Origin: Bacillus sp. THAF10
GTDB taxonomy: Bacteria; Bacillota; Bacilli; Bacillales; Bacillaceae_I
DNA length: 64,000 bases
NCBI RefSeq assembly: GCF_009363695.1
Contig: NZ_CP045403.1
Coordinates: 3,482,501 to 3,546,500 of the forward strand
Direction: 5' to 3'
Notes under the pieces: model-generated
The model's database searches: none
Told to the model about the DNA's origin: nothing
The model's input: only the letters and a program-made list of their open reading frames with translations
Part shown: one piece after another, positions 1 to 9,473 of the stretch
Numbering within the stretch: position 1 is the stretch's first letter
Layout of the letters: every line of letters begins with the position of its first letter
Translations under genes and position numbers: made by a program

Positions 1-247
1 ATAAAAATACCCCTGCTAAGAAAAGAGGAATATTAAAGCACAATTGCACAATCCCTGGCTCCCAGCCAATGACAGCATCGAGTATGGTACTGATTCCACT
101 TACTCCACCAGAAGCAACCCTGTTAGGTAGCAAGAACAAGTTAAACGCCAAAGCCACAATGGCAGAACCGAGGATAACATATGTATATTCTTTTACACGC
201 TGATATAGAGGATTTACTGTATACCCATTTCTATTTTTACGACTCAC
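1..247 (-). CDS. YitT family membrane protein, N-terminal part (cut by window edge)
   Basis: The first 82 codons of a membrane protein read leftward off the window. The GTG start has a GGAGG ribosome binding site 10 bases upstream. After a basic N terminus (VSRKNRNGY) comes a first transmembrane segment rich in Val, Ile, Leu and Ala, then the motif LLPNRVASGGVSGIS, characteristic of the YitT/DUF161 family, in the usual place after helix 1. These are integral membrane proteins whose molecular function is largely unknown. It follows prfB in the same direction but has its own promoter. The family call is good; which paralogue it is (YvjA is the one expected at this locus) cannot be decided from the fragment. 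Confidence 0.8.
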   Translation of the reverse strand, partial: MSRKNRNGYTVNPLYQRVKEYTYVILGSAIVALAFNLFLLPNRVASGGVSGISTILDAVIGWEPGIVQLCFNIPLFLAGVFL

Positions 248-292
248 GTTGATGAACCTCCAAAGAAGCATTTTTAACACATAACGAGCAAG

Positions 293-320
293 AGTATAGC
301 ACGGGTTCATGCGGGTGTAA
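293..320 (-). promoter_or_regulatory. Sigma-A-type promoter of the YitT family gene
   Basis: On the minus strand TTACAC (315-320) and TATACT (293-298) are separated by 16 bases, about 45 bases before the GTG start. Both boxes are close to the vegetative consensus. It lies between the prfB terminator and the gene. Confidence 0.6.
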
Positions 321-414
321 ATGGCATTGATATAACGTGGTAAAGCGTTAAATAATAAGGGTTGTGATGGTTTGTACTTAGTTTTTCCTATTGAAGTGGG
401 GATATGCGAAGACA

Positions 415-450
415 GAAAAAACACCCTTAAGCAAAATGCTAAAGGGTGTT
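415..450 (-). terminator. Rho-independent terminator after prfB
   Basis: On the minus strand the stem AACACCCTTT / AAGGGTGTT is followed by a run of T, directly after the prfB stop codon. Confidence 0.85.
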
Positions 451-460
451 ATATCTCCTA

Positions 461-1559
461 TTACAATTTTGAACGCAAATATGCATCAATGAATGGATCT
501 AAATCGCCGTCCATCACTGCTTGCGTATTACCGACCTCGAAACTTGTTCGATGATCTTTTACCATAGAATATGGATGGAACACGTAAGAACGGATTTGCG
601 AGCCCCAGCCGATATCTTTTTGTTCGCCACGAATTTCATCGAGCTCCGCTTGTTGCTCATCCAGCTTCTTTTGATAAAGTTTAGCCTGCAACATTTTCAT
701 CGCACGCTCACGGTTCTTAATTTGCGAACGTTCCGTTTGGCAGGTTACGACTACTCCTGTTGGCGTGTGAGTGATACGAACAGCAGAGTCGGTGGTGTTG
801 ATGTGCTGTCCACCCGCACCACTTGCGCGATACGTATCAATTTTCAAGTCTTCTGTGCGAATATCAATTTCAATATTGTCATCAAATTCCGGCATTACTT
901 CACAGGAGACAAAGGAAGTATGACGGCGCCCGGAGGAGTCAAACGGCGAGATGCGCACAAGGCGGTGTACACCTTTTTCTGCTTTTAAATATCCATAGGC
1001 GTTATGCCCTTTGATTAACAAGGTAACACTCTTGATACCAGCTTCATCACCTGGAAGGTAATCGAGTGTTTCGACTTTAAAGCCTTTACGCTCTGCCCAG
1101 CGCGTGTACATGCGAAGGAGCAAGGAGCCCCAGTCCTGCGATTCCGTACCACCTGCTCCTGGGTGCAGTTCTAAAATGGCATTGTTTTTATCATGCTCGC
1201 CACTTAGTAATAATTGAAGCTCAAATTTATTAAAATCTTCAGCTACCGTTTTTATCTCACTTGCCAGTTCTGCTTGAAGGTCAGCATCTGGCTCTTCTTT
1301 TACAAGCTCATATGTTAACTGCAGGTTTTCATAGTTCTCGCTTAATTCATGAAACTGCGCTACTGGTTCTTTCATTGCATTTGCTTCATTAATTATCGCT
1401 TGAGCCTCATTTTGATTGTTCCAAAATTCCGGATTGGACATTTCATTATCTAACTCTGCAATACGGCGTTCCTTTGCCTCTAAGTCAAAGGGACCCCCTA
1501 AATTCAACTAATCGCTTAGCCATTTTTTCTAACTCGTGCCGAATTTCTACTAATTCCAT
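461..1559 (-). CDS. prfB: Peptide chain release factor 2 (RF2), programmed +1 frameshift
   Basis: RF2 recognises UGA and UAA and releases the finished peptide. The gene starts at the ATG of [17 protein letters not shown], and codon 25 is an in-frame UGA. Reading must shift +1 at CTT TGA C to continue into [12 protein letters not shown] and the main body. The body contains the GGQ peptidyl-hydrolysis motif ([19 protein letters not shown]). The UGA-recognition region lies just before it. Upstream, the PCRF domain carries [13 protein letters not shown]. Total length is about 365 residues, as usual. A start at the internal ATG of MNLGGPFDL would miss the first exon. secA lies 142 bases upstream on the same strand, as in B. 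subtilis, where the two are cotranscribed. Confidence 0.97.
1484..1499 (-). promoter_or_regulatory. RF2 autoregulatory frameshift site
   Basis: On the minus strand AGGGGG TCC CTT TGA C contains the internal Shine-Dalgarno-like AGGGGG three bases before the CTT slip codon and the in-frame UGA. This is the classical RF2 site: low RF2 makes the ribosome pause at UGA and slip forward, so the factor limits its own synthesis. Confidence 0.95.
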
Positions 1560-1656
1560 TTCCTTCACCTCATAATTTCTTTCCTGTGTTTTCTGACAGG
1601 GCAACTAATACCTTATCATATCGTATTTAAATGAAATAAAAAAGTACCTAGGAAAA

Positions 1657-1699
1657 AGAAAAGCAGAGCTTAATTAGCCCCACTTTTCTTAGCTGCTTT
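1657..1699 (-). terminator. Weak hairpin after secA
   Basis: AAAGCAG and CTGCTTT bracket a smaller GGGCT/AGCTC helix on the minus strand, followed by TTTCTTTTT. It is imperfect and may only attenuate transcription into prfB. Confidence 0.35.
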
Positions 1700-1701
1700 G
1701 G

Positions 1702-4212
1702 TTATTTGCCGCAGCAGTTTTTATATTTTTTGCCACTTCCACAAATGCATGCGTCATTACGGCCAACATCCATTGCTTTCTTCATTGGCTTTTTCTTAGG
1801 AGGCTCTCCGCCGCCTTCTTTCGGTTGCACCGCTTGGCCTTTCGCCACTTCTTCACGCTTTAGGTTGTTGCGGATTTGCGCTTTCATCACATACTTCGCC
1901 ACATCTTCCTCTATCGCTGCAATCATGGCTTCAAACATTGCAAAGCCTTCAAATTGATATTCACGGAGCGGGTCGATTTGTCCGTATGCACGCAGGTGAA
2001 TACCTTGACGAAGCTGATCCATCGCATCGATATGATCCATCCACTTGCTATCCACTGCACGCAAGACAACAACTTTCTCAAATTCGCGCATTTGCTCAGG
2101 AGAAAGCTCAAGCTCTTTTTCACTGTAGCGCATCTTAACTTTTTCAATAATAATTTCTGAAATTTCCTCTGGCTCTTTACCACGAATATTGTTTAGTGTA
2201 ACATCGCCCTCTTCAAGAAGGTTTGCATCCACATAATCGATGATTCCTTGCAGGTTCCAATCCTCTGGCACCTCATCTTTCGGCGTGTAAAGACCCACTT
2301 GACGCTCAATAGCAGAAACAAGCATTCTTTCCACCACTTCACGAAGGTTTTCAGAATCGAGTACTTCAAAACGCTGCTTGTAAATTACTTCACGTTGTTG
2401 ACGCAGAACATCGTCGTATTGCAGAAGCTGCTTACGTGCATCAAAGTTATTTCCTTCCACACGTTTTTGAGCAGATTCTACCGCACGAGACACCATCTTA
2501 CTCTGGATAGGCTGGGTATCATCCATCCCTAAACGTTCCATCATCGTTTTCATGTTGTCAGAGCCAAAGCGACGCATCAGCTCATCTTCCATTGAAAGGT
2601 AGAATTGCGTAACACCAGGGTCTCCCTGACGACCAGAACGACCACGAAGCTGATTATCAATACGGCGGGACTCATGACGCTCAGTACCTACAACTGCAAG
2701 ACCGCCTACTTCCTTCACACCTTCGCCAAGCTTAATATCGGTACCACGTCCGGCCATGTTGGTCGCGATGGTGACCGCACCTTTTTGCCCTGCATCTAAA
2801 ATAATATCCGCTTCACGTGCGTGGTTTTTTGCGTTTAGAACATTATGCTTAATGCCGCGTTTCGTAAGTAATTTTGAAATCACTTCCGACGTTTCAATCG
2901 CTACGGTACCAACTAGTACTGGCTGACCATTTTTGTTACGCTCAGCAATATCATCGGCAACGGCATTAAATTTACCTTCAATTGTTTTGAAGATAAGGTC
3001 TGCACGGTCATCACGAATGATTTCCTGATTTGTAGGAATGGCAACAACGCTCATATTGTAAATATTACGGAACTCTTCTTCCTCTGTTTTCGCTGTACCA
3101 GTCATCCCTGAAAGCTTTTCGTACATACGGAAGTAGTTTTGGAACGTGATCGTTGCAAGAGTCATGCTTTCGTTCTGGATATCTAAGCCTTCTTTAGCTT
3201 CAATTGCTTGGTGCAGACCATCAGAATAACGACGTCCCTTCATTAAACGACCGGTAAACTGGTCAACAATGACAACCTCGCCTTCCTGAACAACATAATC
3301 CACATCGTTTTGCATCGTGACATGCGCTTTTAATGCTTGATTGATATGATGGTTGATGGAAACATTCGAAATATCATAAAGGTTTTCAATACCAAATGCT
3401 TTTTCCGCCTTCGTAATACCGTCCTCTGTTAGCTGTACTCCCTTTGTTTTTACATCATACGTGTAGTCCACATCCTGCCCGAGCGTGCGAGCAAACGCAT
3501 TTGCCTGCAGATAGAGCTTGGCTGATTTTTGAGCACTACCTGAAATAATCAATGGCGTACGTGCTTCATCAATCAAAATGGAGTCCACCTCATCTATGAT
3601 GGCATAGTGAAGCGGGCGTTGTACCATTTGTTCCTTGTACAGCACCATATTGTCACGAAGATAGTCAAAGCCAAATTCGTTATTTGTTCCATAAGTTATG
3701 TCTGCCTTGTAGGCTTCAATTTTTTCATCACGGGAAAGACCATTTAGGTTAAGACCAACTGTTAAACCAAGGAATTCATAAAGCTGTCCCATTTCCGTCG
3801 CATCACGGCTTGCCAAGTATTCGTTGACCGTAACAACATGGACGCCTTTTCCAGTGATTGCATTTAAGTAAACAGGCATGGTCGCCGTTAGCGTTTTACC
3901 TTCCCCAGTTTTCATTTCGGAGATGTTCCCTTCATGTAAGGCAACGCCCCCCATTAACTGAACTTTATAAGGATAAAGCCCCAACACACGCTTAGACGCT
4001 TCACGGACTACCGCAAAAACCTCCACAAGCAAATCATCAAGACTTTCCCCTTTTTCATAGCGACCTTTAAATTCAGCCGTTTTTTCACGTAGCTGCTCAT
4101 CGCTTAATTTTGCTACATCACCACTAAGGGAATCAATCTGATCTGCCATCTTATCCAAACGCTTTAATTGACGCTTATTCATATCAAATACTTTATTCAG
4201 TAAACCAAGCAT
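1702..4212 (-). CDS. secA: Preprotein translocase ATPase SecA
   Basis: SecA is the motor that drives unfolded preproteins through SecYEG using ATP. The 836 residues match the canonical SecA1 length. The Walker A sequence MKTGEGKT lies near residue 100. The helicase-type motifs [12 protein letters not shown] and [17 protein letters not shown] follow in nucleotide-binding domain 1, and [10 protein letters not shown] and [13 protein letters not shown] in domain 2. The C terminus ends in the zinc-binding motif [13 protein letters not shown] used for SecB or ribosome contacts. The start ATG has an AGAGGAG site. No second SecA is seen here, although the window encodes nine large CWB2 surface proteins that need export; in Clostridioides difficile such proteins use an accessory SecA2. 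Confidence 0.98.
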   Translation of the reverse strand: MLGLLNKVFDMNKRQLKRLDKMADQIDSLSGDVAKLSDEQLREKTAEFKGRYEKGESLDDLLVEVFAVVREASKRVLGLYPYKVQLMGGVALHEGNISEMKTGEGKTLTATMPVYLNAITGKGVHVVTVNEYLASRDATEMGQLYEFLGLTVGLNLNGLSRDEKIEAYKADITYGTNNEFGFDYLRDNMVLYKEQMVQRPLHYAIIDEVDSILIDEARTPLIISGSAQKSAKLYLQANAFARTLGQDVDYTYDVKTKGVQLTEDGITKAEKAFGIENLYDISNVSINHHINQALKAHVTMQNDVDYVVQEGEVVIVDQFTGRLMKGRRYSDGLHQAIEAKEGLDIQNESMTLATITFQNYFRMYEKLSGMTGTAKTEEEEFRNIYNMSVVAIPTNQEIIRDDRADLIFKTIEGKFNAVADDIAERNKNGQPVLVGTVAIETSEVISKLLTKRGIKHNVLNAKNHAREADIILDAGQKGAVTIATNMAGRGTDIKLGEGVKEVGGLAVVGTERHESRRIDNQLRGRSGRQGDPGVTQFYLSMEDELMRRFGSDNMKTMMERLGMDDTQPIQSKMVSRAVESAQKRVEGNNFDARKQLLQYDDVLRQQREVIYKQRFEVLDSENLREVVERMLVSAIERQVGLYTPKDEVPEDWNLQGIIDYVDANLLEEGDVTLNNIRGKEPEEISEIIIEKVKMRYSEKELELSPEQMREFEKVVVLRAVDSKWMDHIDAMDQLRQGIHLRAYGQIDPLREYQFEGFAMFEAMIAAIEEDVAKYVMKAQIRNNLKREEVAKGQAVQPKEGGGEPPKKKPMKKAMDVGRNDACICGSGKKYKNCCGK

Positions 4213-4260
4213 ACAAACGCTCCTCTGTAACTATAGTCGTATAGCCAATTTAATATATAA

Positions 4261-4289
4261 ATTTTAACACTTATTAGGGGGAGGTACAA
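4261..4289 (-). promoter_or_regulatory. Sigma-A-type promoter of secA
   Basis: On the minus strand TTGTAC (4284-4289) and TAAAAT (4261-4266) are separated by 17 bases, about 50 bases before the secA start. Confidence 0.6.
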
Positions 4290-4384
4290 CATATTGCCAA
4301 GTCTAAGCCCCACAAAGTCCTATATTTCATTGTAATTAGAACTTGTCAAGAAGATTTTTGTCGAATGATAGAAAATTTTCTGTA

Positions 4385-4413
4385 TTCCTTTTTTAGTAAA
4401 CTCCCTTTATAAT
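4385..4413 (+). promoter_or_regulatory. Probable promoter of the LRR-CWB2 gene
   Basis: A perfect TATAAT (4408-4413) lies 45 bases before the start codon. The -35 region 17 bases upstream (TTCCTT) is poor, so the promoter may be weak or need an activator. Confidence 0.4.
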
Positions 4414-4458
4414 CAATCTGTCATAAAAAATACTAGACAAAATCGGAGGAACCAAAAC

Positions 4459-5934
4459 GTGTTGAAAAGCAAATTTTTTGTCGTTGTTCTAGCCTTTGTT
4501 TTTGCTTTATCATCTTTGGGGGCAACTTATACCCATGCAAGCAGCTCTTACTTTGCTGATGCGAACCTCGAAACTGCTGTAAAAGACAGCCTTGATGTGG
4601 ACACACTAACGGAGGAAAGCTTTGCTGAGTTTTTCGAGCTAAATGCAACGGATTATGGAATTACTAGTTTACAAGGTTTAGAGACTCGTGGGACAAACCT
4701 TGAGTATGTATCATTAGATAATAACAAAATTAAAGATGTTTCACCTCTTCAAAAACTAACAAATATTGGATTTTTAGACCTTTCCTTTAATGCTATCGAG
4801 AACATTAAACCATTGGTTGGTCTTTCTGAAACATTCCTTTTCTTGTCATACAACAACATTTCAGATTTATCAGCTTTTAAAGGGAAAAAATCTGTTTTAC
4901 TTGACCTTTCCGGAAACAACATAACAGACCTTTCTCCATTGAAAGATGTAAAAGAAGGTTTCATTGATATTTCAGAAAATCCATTGAATGAAGCGTCACT
5001 TGCACTTATTAAGGAACTTGAGAATCAGGATGGTTTAACCATTTTCCATGATGGTTCTAAATTCGTTGACCGCCTTTCAGGTAAATCTAGATTTGAAACA
5101 GCAGTTGCTATTTCAGAATCTATTTGGTTTGAAGCTGATACAGTTGTCATTGCAAACGGTTTAAACTTTCCTGATGCTCTTGCAGGTGGACCACTTGCTT
5201 ACTCTCTAAATGCACCAATCTTATTAACTCGCCCAGATTCTTTGCACGCTGCAACAAAGGACGAGATTCTACGTCTAGGTGCAAAAAATGTAGTCATCCT
5301 TGGTGGCGAGGCAGCAATTTCTAAAAAAGTTGAAAATCAACTAAAAGCATTAAGCAAAAACATGTCTGTTAAACGTATTGCCGGTGCTGACCGCTATGAA
5401 ACTGCAAAGAAAATTGCAGATGAAATGGGCACAAAACATGAGGAAGTAGTAGTCGTAAGTGGCAGAAACTTCCCTGATGCTCTTTCCATTGCACCTTATG
5501 CAGCAATGAATAATCTACCAATTTTGTTGGTTGCTCCTGATAAGGTTCCTGCTTCAACAAAAACAGTTTTAAAAAATGCATCTAACACACTTGTAATTGG
5601 TGGTTACGCAGCTGTTGGTAAAAGCCTAGAAAAACAATTCAAAAATCCATATCGTATTTCTGGTGCAAACCGCTATGAAACTGCTGCGCTAGTTATGGAA
5701 GAATTAGAAATGGACCCAACTTACGTTTACGTAGCGAACGGTCGTGGATTTGCCGATGCATTAACAGGATCTGTACTTGCAGGCATGTTTGAATCTCCTT
5801 TACTATTGGTAAATCCTGACGAAGCTCCTGAAGCTACTATGGATGTAGTAGAAGCTTACAATATCAACAACTTTACGATTCTTGGTGGAGAAGCTTCTGT
5901 ACCTGAGTTTGTGGTTGAGCAACTTTTAAGATAA
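4459..5934 (+). CDS. Secreted leucine-rich-repeat protein with three CWB2 wall-binding repeats
   Basis: This is a 491-residue secreted surface protein. The GTG start follows GGAGGA by eight bases. Residues 1-28 form a signal peptide ending near THASS. Residues about 30-190 hold short leucine-rich repeats of internalin type (for example LEYVSLDNNKIKDVSPLQKL, with the repeat signature LDLSxNxIxDLSPL). From about residue 203 come three CWB2 repeats, each with a DRLSGKSRFETAVAIS-like start, an FPDALAG-type core and an ILGGEAAIS-type end. CWB2 modules bind anionic wall polymers in B. subtilis and C. difficile. LRR modules usually bind proteins, so an adhesin or receptor role is possible but unproven. 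It is transcribed away from secA and has its own terminator. Confidence 0.85.
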   Translation: MLKSKFFVVVLAFVFALSSLGATYTHASSSYFADANLETAVKDSLDVDTLTEESFAEFFELNATDYGITSLQGLETRGTNLEYVSLDNNKIKDVSPLQKLTNIGFLDLSFNAIENIKPLVGLSETFLFLSYNNISDLSAFKGKKSVLLDLSGNNITDLSPLKDVKEGFIDISENPLNEASLALIKELENQDGLTIFHDGSKFVDRLSGKSRFETAVAISESIWFEADTVVIANGLNFPDALAGGPLAYSLNAPILLTRPDSLHAATKDEILRLGAKNVVILGGEAAISKKVENQLKALSKNMSVKRIAGADRYETAKKIADEMGTKHEEVVVVSGRNFPDALSIAPYAAMNNLPILLVAPDKVPASTKTVLKNASNTLVIGGYAAVGKSLEKQFKNPYRISGANRYETAALVMEELEMDPTYVYVANGRGFADALTGSVLAGMFESPLLLVNPDEAPEATMDVVEAYNINNFTILGGEASVPEFVVEQLLR

Positions 5935-5940
5935 TTTTTG

Positions 5941-5979
5941 AAAAAACTCTGCTTCCTATTTAGGTGGCAGAGTTTTTTA
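5941..5979 (+). terminator. Terminator of the LRR-CWB2 gene
   Basis: AAAACTCTGC and GCAGAGTTTT form a stem with a 14-base loop followed by TTTTTTAT, just after the stop codon. Confidence 0.85.
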
Positions 5980-6055
5980 TTTCGACATTATTTCCTAAGA
6001 AATTTAGACAAATGATTCATAGGCAAATTTTGCAAGGACCATAGCAAGGGCCATA

Positions 6056-6084
6056 TTAAAAGGGACCCATAGTTAGGGTCCCTT
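6056..6084 (-). terminator. Terminator of hpf
   Basis: On the minus strand AAGGGACCC and GGGTCCCTT form a strong stem followed by TTTAAT, five bases past the stop codon. Confidence 0.8.
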
Positions 6085-6089
6085 GTTTA

Positions 6090-6650
6090 TTAGTAGGATT
6101 CAATTAAACCATATTTTCCGTCATTTCGTTTGTACACCACATTTGTTTCGTTCGTTTCCGCATTCAGGAATACGAAGAAGTTGTGACCAAGTAAGTTCAT
6201 TTGTAGGATGGCTTCCTCGCTATCCATTGGCTTCAAGTTGTAGCGCTTCGTACGAACTAAATCTGCTTCGTCTTCTTCATCCGCCACCGCTACACTCGCT
6301 GGAGCACCGTTATCAATAACTTCGTTAAACAAGTATTTAGGCGATCCCGTATCTCTCAGCTTACGGTTCACCTTGGTTTTATGTTTTCGGATTTGTCTTT
6401 CTAATTTATCTACGACAAGGTCAATCGCTGCGTATAAATCTTCGTGACTTTCTTCTGCTCGTAAGACAAGGCCTGTCATAGGAATGGTTACTTCAATTTT
6501 TTGTTGGTTGTTGTAAACTTTCAAGTTTACTTTACTTTCTGCATTGTCAGTGGAATCAAAATAGCGTTCAATCTTTCCGATCTTATTTTCTACATAATCC
6601 CGGATTGCTGGAGTTACCTCAATGTTTTCGCCGCGAACGTTGTACTTCAT
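6090..6650 (-). CDS. hpf: Ribosome hibernation promoting factor (long form)
   Basis: Long HPF dimerises 70S ribosomes into inactive 100S particles in stationary phase and stress. The start is the ATG of MKYNVRGENIEVTPAIRDYV, preceded by AAAGGAGG at ten bases; an upstream in-frame start would add 17 unlikely residues. Residues 1-105 are the S30AE ribosome-binding domain. After a linker, residues about 125-186 form the C-terminal dimerisation domain (VRTKRYNLKPMDSEEAILQMNLLGH). The length of 186 matches B. subtilis YvyD. Its position between secA and the fliT operon is conserved. A sigma-B-type promoter lies upstream. Confidence 0.96.
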   Translation of the reverse strand: MKYNVRGENIEVTPAIRDYVENKIGKIERYFDSTDNAESKVNLKVYNNQQKIEVTIPMTGLVLRAEESHEDLYAAIDLVVDKLERQIRKHKTKVNRKLRDTGSPKYLFNEVIDNGAPASVAVADEEDEADLVRTKRYNLKPMDSEEAILQMNLLGHNFFVFLNAETNETNVVYKRNDGKYGLIESY

Positions 6651-6774
6651 AAATCGAACTCCTCCTTTTGTTCCTGTCTGGACAATAAACTCGCCAAACA
6701 TTCAGCCTACAAATTCCTTCCAATGTTAACGGAAGGTTAAGCTTATTTAAAAGCTATGTAAACATATTTCTACA

Positions 6775-6800
6775 ATACCCAACAGAATTCCTGCCTAAAC
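6775..6800 (-). promoter_or_regulatory. Sigma-B-type promoter of hpf, possible overlapping sigma-H site
   Basis: On the minus strand GTTTAG (6795-6800) and GGGTAT (6775-6780) are spaced by 14 bases, one mismatch from the sigma-B consensus GTTTAA-N12-15-GGGTAT. An AGGAATT inside the spacer, followed 15 bases later by GAAAT, could serve sigma-H. B. subtilis yvyD is known to be under both sigma factors, which supports the reading. Confidence 0.75.
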
Positions 6801-6901
6801 GTAAAATTTATGTGAAGATTTTAAGAACCCGTCAAAAGCCTATTCTGATGGGGTGAAACAAATATATGCAGGACATTGGTAAAACTTTCTTGATTAAAAA
6901 G

Positions 6902-6931
6902 AAAAAACCCTCAAAAAATTTTAAGGGTTTT
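6902..6931 (-). terminator. Terminator of the flaG-fliD-fliS-fliT operon
   Basis: On the minus strand AAAACCCTTAA and TTGAGGGTTTT pair and are followed by TTTTC, overlapping the fliT stop codon by two bases. Confidence 0.8.
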
Positions 6932-7286
6932 AGTTCCGTTTATCATAGTACATTCCATCAGCAGTCGGAGCATTGTAGGGTTTCCCATAGGCACGAACTG
7001 ATTTTCGAGACTGTTGGACCTGTCCCCATTCTTTTTTTAGCTGCTTTTGGTATGCTTCCAATTTTGAGGGGATAGATTGACTAGCTAAGGCAATCTTTTT
7101 ACCGATCATCATTTCTTCCTCAGAAAAAGGAGGAGAAAGTGTAGAAATGAGTTGGTCTCTAAGCTCCAACACTTTGTCTATTTCTTCAATAAAGGATTCT
7201 CGTTTTTCATCCTCACTTGGTAACGGACGTTCTAAAAGAGTTAAAAGATGTATTGTTACTTTTTCTAAATTTTTTACCACGCCCAT
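6930..7286 (-). CDS. fliT: Flagellar protein FliT
   Basis: A 118-residue, mostly helical, charged protein that is last in the fliD-fliS-fliT operon, as in other Bacillaceae. The likely start is MGVVKNLEKVTIHLLTLLE: its ATG shares one base with the fliS stop (TAATG), giving translational coupling. A longer reading with 20 more residues would run into fliS. FliT proteins in Bacillus are small and poorly conserved; enterobacterial FliT is the chaperone of the filament cap FliD. No catalytic motif is visible. Identification rests mainly on position, size and helical character. Confidence 0.8.
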   Translation of the reverse strand: MGVVKNLEKVTIHLLTLLERPLPSEDEKRESFIEEIDKVLELRDQLISTLSPPFSEEEMMIGKKIALASQSIPSKLEAYQKQLKKEWGQVQQSRKSVRAYGKPYNAPTADGMYYDKRN

Positions 7287-7687
7287 TAGGCTTGGCCACC
7301 TTGCGCAAAAGCTTGCTGACGGGAAGTCTGAATTACCTGTTTCCAAGCGTCACGGAAATCGGTCATATGACTCTCGACTTCTTCAACAACCTTGACGTCA
7401 TTTTTAACATTTGCATCAATTAACCGTCGGAGCATGTATTCATACATAATCATCATTGATTTACCAACCTCTTGGGAGGTGTCCAACGTCACCATAAGCT
7501 CCTGAATAATTTTTTGCGCTTTAATTAAGTTGGTGTTTTTCATCTCGATGTTTTTTTCTTCTATCCCTTTTTTTGCCATCTTCATGAATTTTAAGGCGCC
7601 GTTATATAGCATTAATGTCAGCTCCCCAGGGGAAGCGGTGTTAACTGAATTCTGTTGGTAGGCTTGATATGGATTTTTCATTGCCAT
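7286..7687 (-). CDS. fliS: Flagellin export chaperone FliS
   Basis: FliS binds the C-terminal disordered end of flagellin in the cytoplasm, prevents early polymerisation and delivers it to the flagellar export gate. The 133 residues begin AMKNPYQAYQQNSVNTASP followed by ELTLMLYNGALKFMKMA, the family signature. The rest is a four-helix bundle ending in a Gln/Gly-rich tail. The start has an AAGGAG site. It lies 19 bases after fliD. Its client is encoded upstream by hag: the segment FliS recognises lies in and after the region that depends on intron splicing. Confidence 0.96.
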   Translation of the reverse strand: MAMKNPYQAYQQNSVNTASPGELTLMLYNGALKFMKMAKKGIEEKNIEMKNTNLIKAQKIIQELMVTLDTSQEVGKSMMIMYEYMLRRLIDANVKNDVKVVEEVESHMTDFRDAWKQVIQTSRQQAFAQGGQA

Positions 7688-7706
7688 TGTTGTTCACTCC
7701 TTATGT

Positions 7707-9461
7707 TCAGCCACTGAAAAATTGACTCATTAATTGTGTGGATTGTTGATTTGCTTGTCCGATGGCTTTTTCCATTGCAGTGAATTGGCGCCAGTAGCGG
7801 TCCTCTACTGTTTGCATGCGACGTTCAAATGCGGAAATTCGTTGGTCGACATTTAAGAGCTCGCGGCCAATGGTAAACTGTTGTTGTGTTCTGGTGGCAT
7901 TTCCTGCACGCGCTTCAACACTACTGATGGTAGATCGTGCCGCGTCACGCATCTTTCTAGCAATCCCTAGGTCAGAGCCATTTTCCCCATTCGATGTAAA
8001 TAGCTGCATTACTGAATTTGGGTCTTCGGCAATTGCCGTACGAAGCTTGTCTTCATCGATAACAAGCTTGCCTTTTTCAAGATAGTTTGCACTTGTCGTA
8101 ATACCGATTTGTGCAAGCTGACTGAATGCCCCATTTAACCCTGAAACAGATTCATAGAGAGAATTCCGCATTTTCCCGAGCCCAGAAGAAAGGATAGAGT
8201 CATTGCGCAGCATCCCACTCTTTGCTTTTTCTTCCCACTGTTCGATCTGTTTTTCTGAAAGAGATTCCTGCTCTTCATCAGAAAGAGGTTTATAATCGCG
8301 GTAAACCGGTTCACCAATTTTACCATTAATTTTTTCAATAAGTTCATTGTATTTTGTTAAATAGTCCTTCACAGCGTTGAAGGTATGATCGGTGTCGTTT
8401 GCTACATTAATGACAGCAGACTCACCAGCAGCCGTGTTTTCTTTTAAGTTAAATGTAACACCATTGATCGTGAAGGTATTAGAGTTACGCTTTGTAGTGA
8501 CTCCGTTGATGGTAACACTTGCAGCGGTTCCGCCGTTTTCTCTCGTTTCATCGAGATTCATTACACCAGTCAAAAATACCCCTTGAAACGCTATTTCATT
8601 CCCTGAGCTATTAAAATCGCCAGCTTCTCCCTTACTTAACACTAATCCACCATTATGCTCATCATAAAATGCAGTTAATCCTAGAGGAGAAGCATTAATT
8701 TTTGAAACGATTTCGTCCATTGTGGTATCTGCATGGAAATTAAATTCGTTATCAACCGCCTCTCCAGCCTGATTATAGGTGGTAATCGTGAAGCGATAGT
8801 TTGCAGGTACTTCTACTTCCGTTCCAGCATCTATTGTGTTATTGAAAATGATGTCACCTGTCGCTTCATCATAAAATGCTTGGTTTTTTCCAGCCTCAAA
8901 CTTGTCCATACTATCGACCATCGTATAGGTTAAGGTTTCCCCTGCAACATTTTTCACTTTCACTAATGACATATCCGCAGGGTCTAGTCCTGTTCCAACT
9001 TGAATCCGGTCTGTTGCTGCTGCCAAAGTAGTTGGTGGAAGGGTTGGAGAAAGCGTATTATAGTTAGCAATATTTCCACGCTGCTCCCATAAGCTTTTCG
9101 AAGTATCAAGCTTTTCCGCTCCACTCATCATAGATGAAGCTGATGCATTGGTGGCGACCGTTGCAACCTGAACATTCGAAAGGGTATAGGAAACATTGGA
9201 TGCACTAGAAACCGCTGTTGCTGACACCTTATCATTCGTTGATGTGACTTGCTTTTGAGAGTAAGTACGCTGAAGAGTCATATCAAAGGATTGATTGCTA
9301 AACTCATTCAGGAGCCTATTTACCTCGCGATACTCGTCTCGTTTCCACTCTAGCAACTGCTTTTGCTGAGTCAGTTTGTTCATTGGCATGCGCTGGGCCT
9401 TCATCAAGTCCGTTACCATTTGATTAATATCTAACCCACTCTGAAATCCAGTTAAACGCAT
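7707..9461 (-). CDS. fliD: Flagellar filament cap protein FliD (HAP2)
   Basis: FliD caps the growing filament and folds incoming flagellin. The start chosen is the ATG of MRLTGFQSGLDINQMVTDLM, placed after AGGTGG; the four-codon longer reading starts inside that site. The 584 residues contain the FliD N-terminal domain (to about 105), a variable middle exposed region and the C-terminal domain (about 340-584) with coiled-coil heptads near the end (ISAFERRMQTVEDRYWRQFTAMEKAIGQ). It sits between flaG and fliS, as expected, and is probably expressed from the sigma-D promoter before flaG. Confidence 0.95.
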   Translation of the reverse strand: MRLTGFQSGLDINQMVTDLMKAQRMPMNKLTQQKQLLEWKRDEYREVNRLLNEFSNQSFDMTLQRTYSQKQVTSTNDKVSATAVSSASNVSYTLSNVQVATVATNASASSMMSGAEKLDTSKSLWEQRGNIANYNTLSPTLPPTTLAAATDRIQVGTGLDPADMSLVKVKNVAGETLTYTMVDSMDKFEAGKNQAFYDEATGDIIFNNTIDAGTEVEVPANYRFTITTYNQAGEAVDNEFNFHADTTMDEIVSKINASPLGLTAFYDEHNGGLVLSKGEAGDFNSSGNEIAFQGVFLTGVMNLDETRENGGTAASVTINGVTTKRNSNTFTINGVTFNLKENTAAGESAVINVANDTDHTFNAVKDYLTKYNELIEKINGKIGEPVYRDYKPLSDEEQESLSEKQIEQWEEKAKSGMLRNDSILSSGLGKMRNSLYESVSGLNGAFSQLAQIGITTSANYLEKGKLVIDEDKLRTAIAEDPNSVMQLFTSNGENGSDLGIARKMRDAARSTISSVEARAGNATRTQQQFTIGRELLNVDQRISAFERRMQTVEDRYWRQFTAMEKAIGQANQQSTQLMSQFFSG

Positions 9462-9473
9462 ATATTTCACCAC

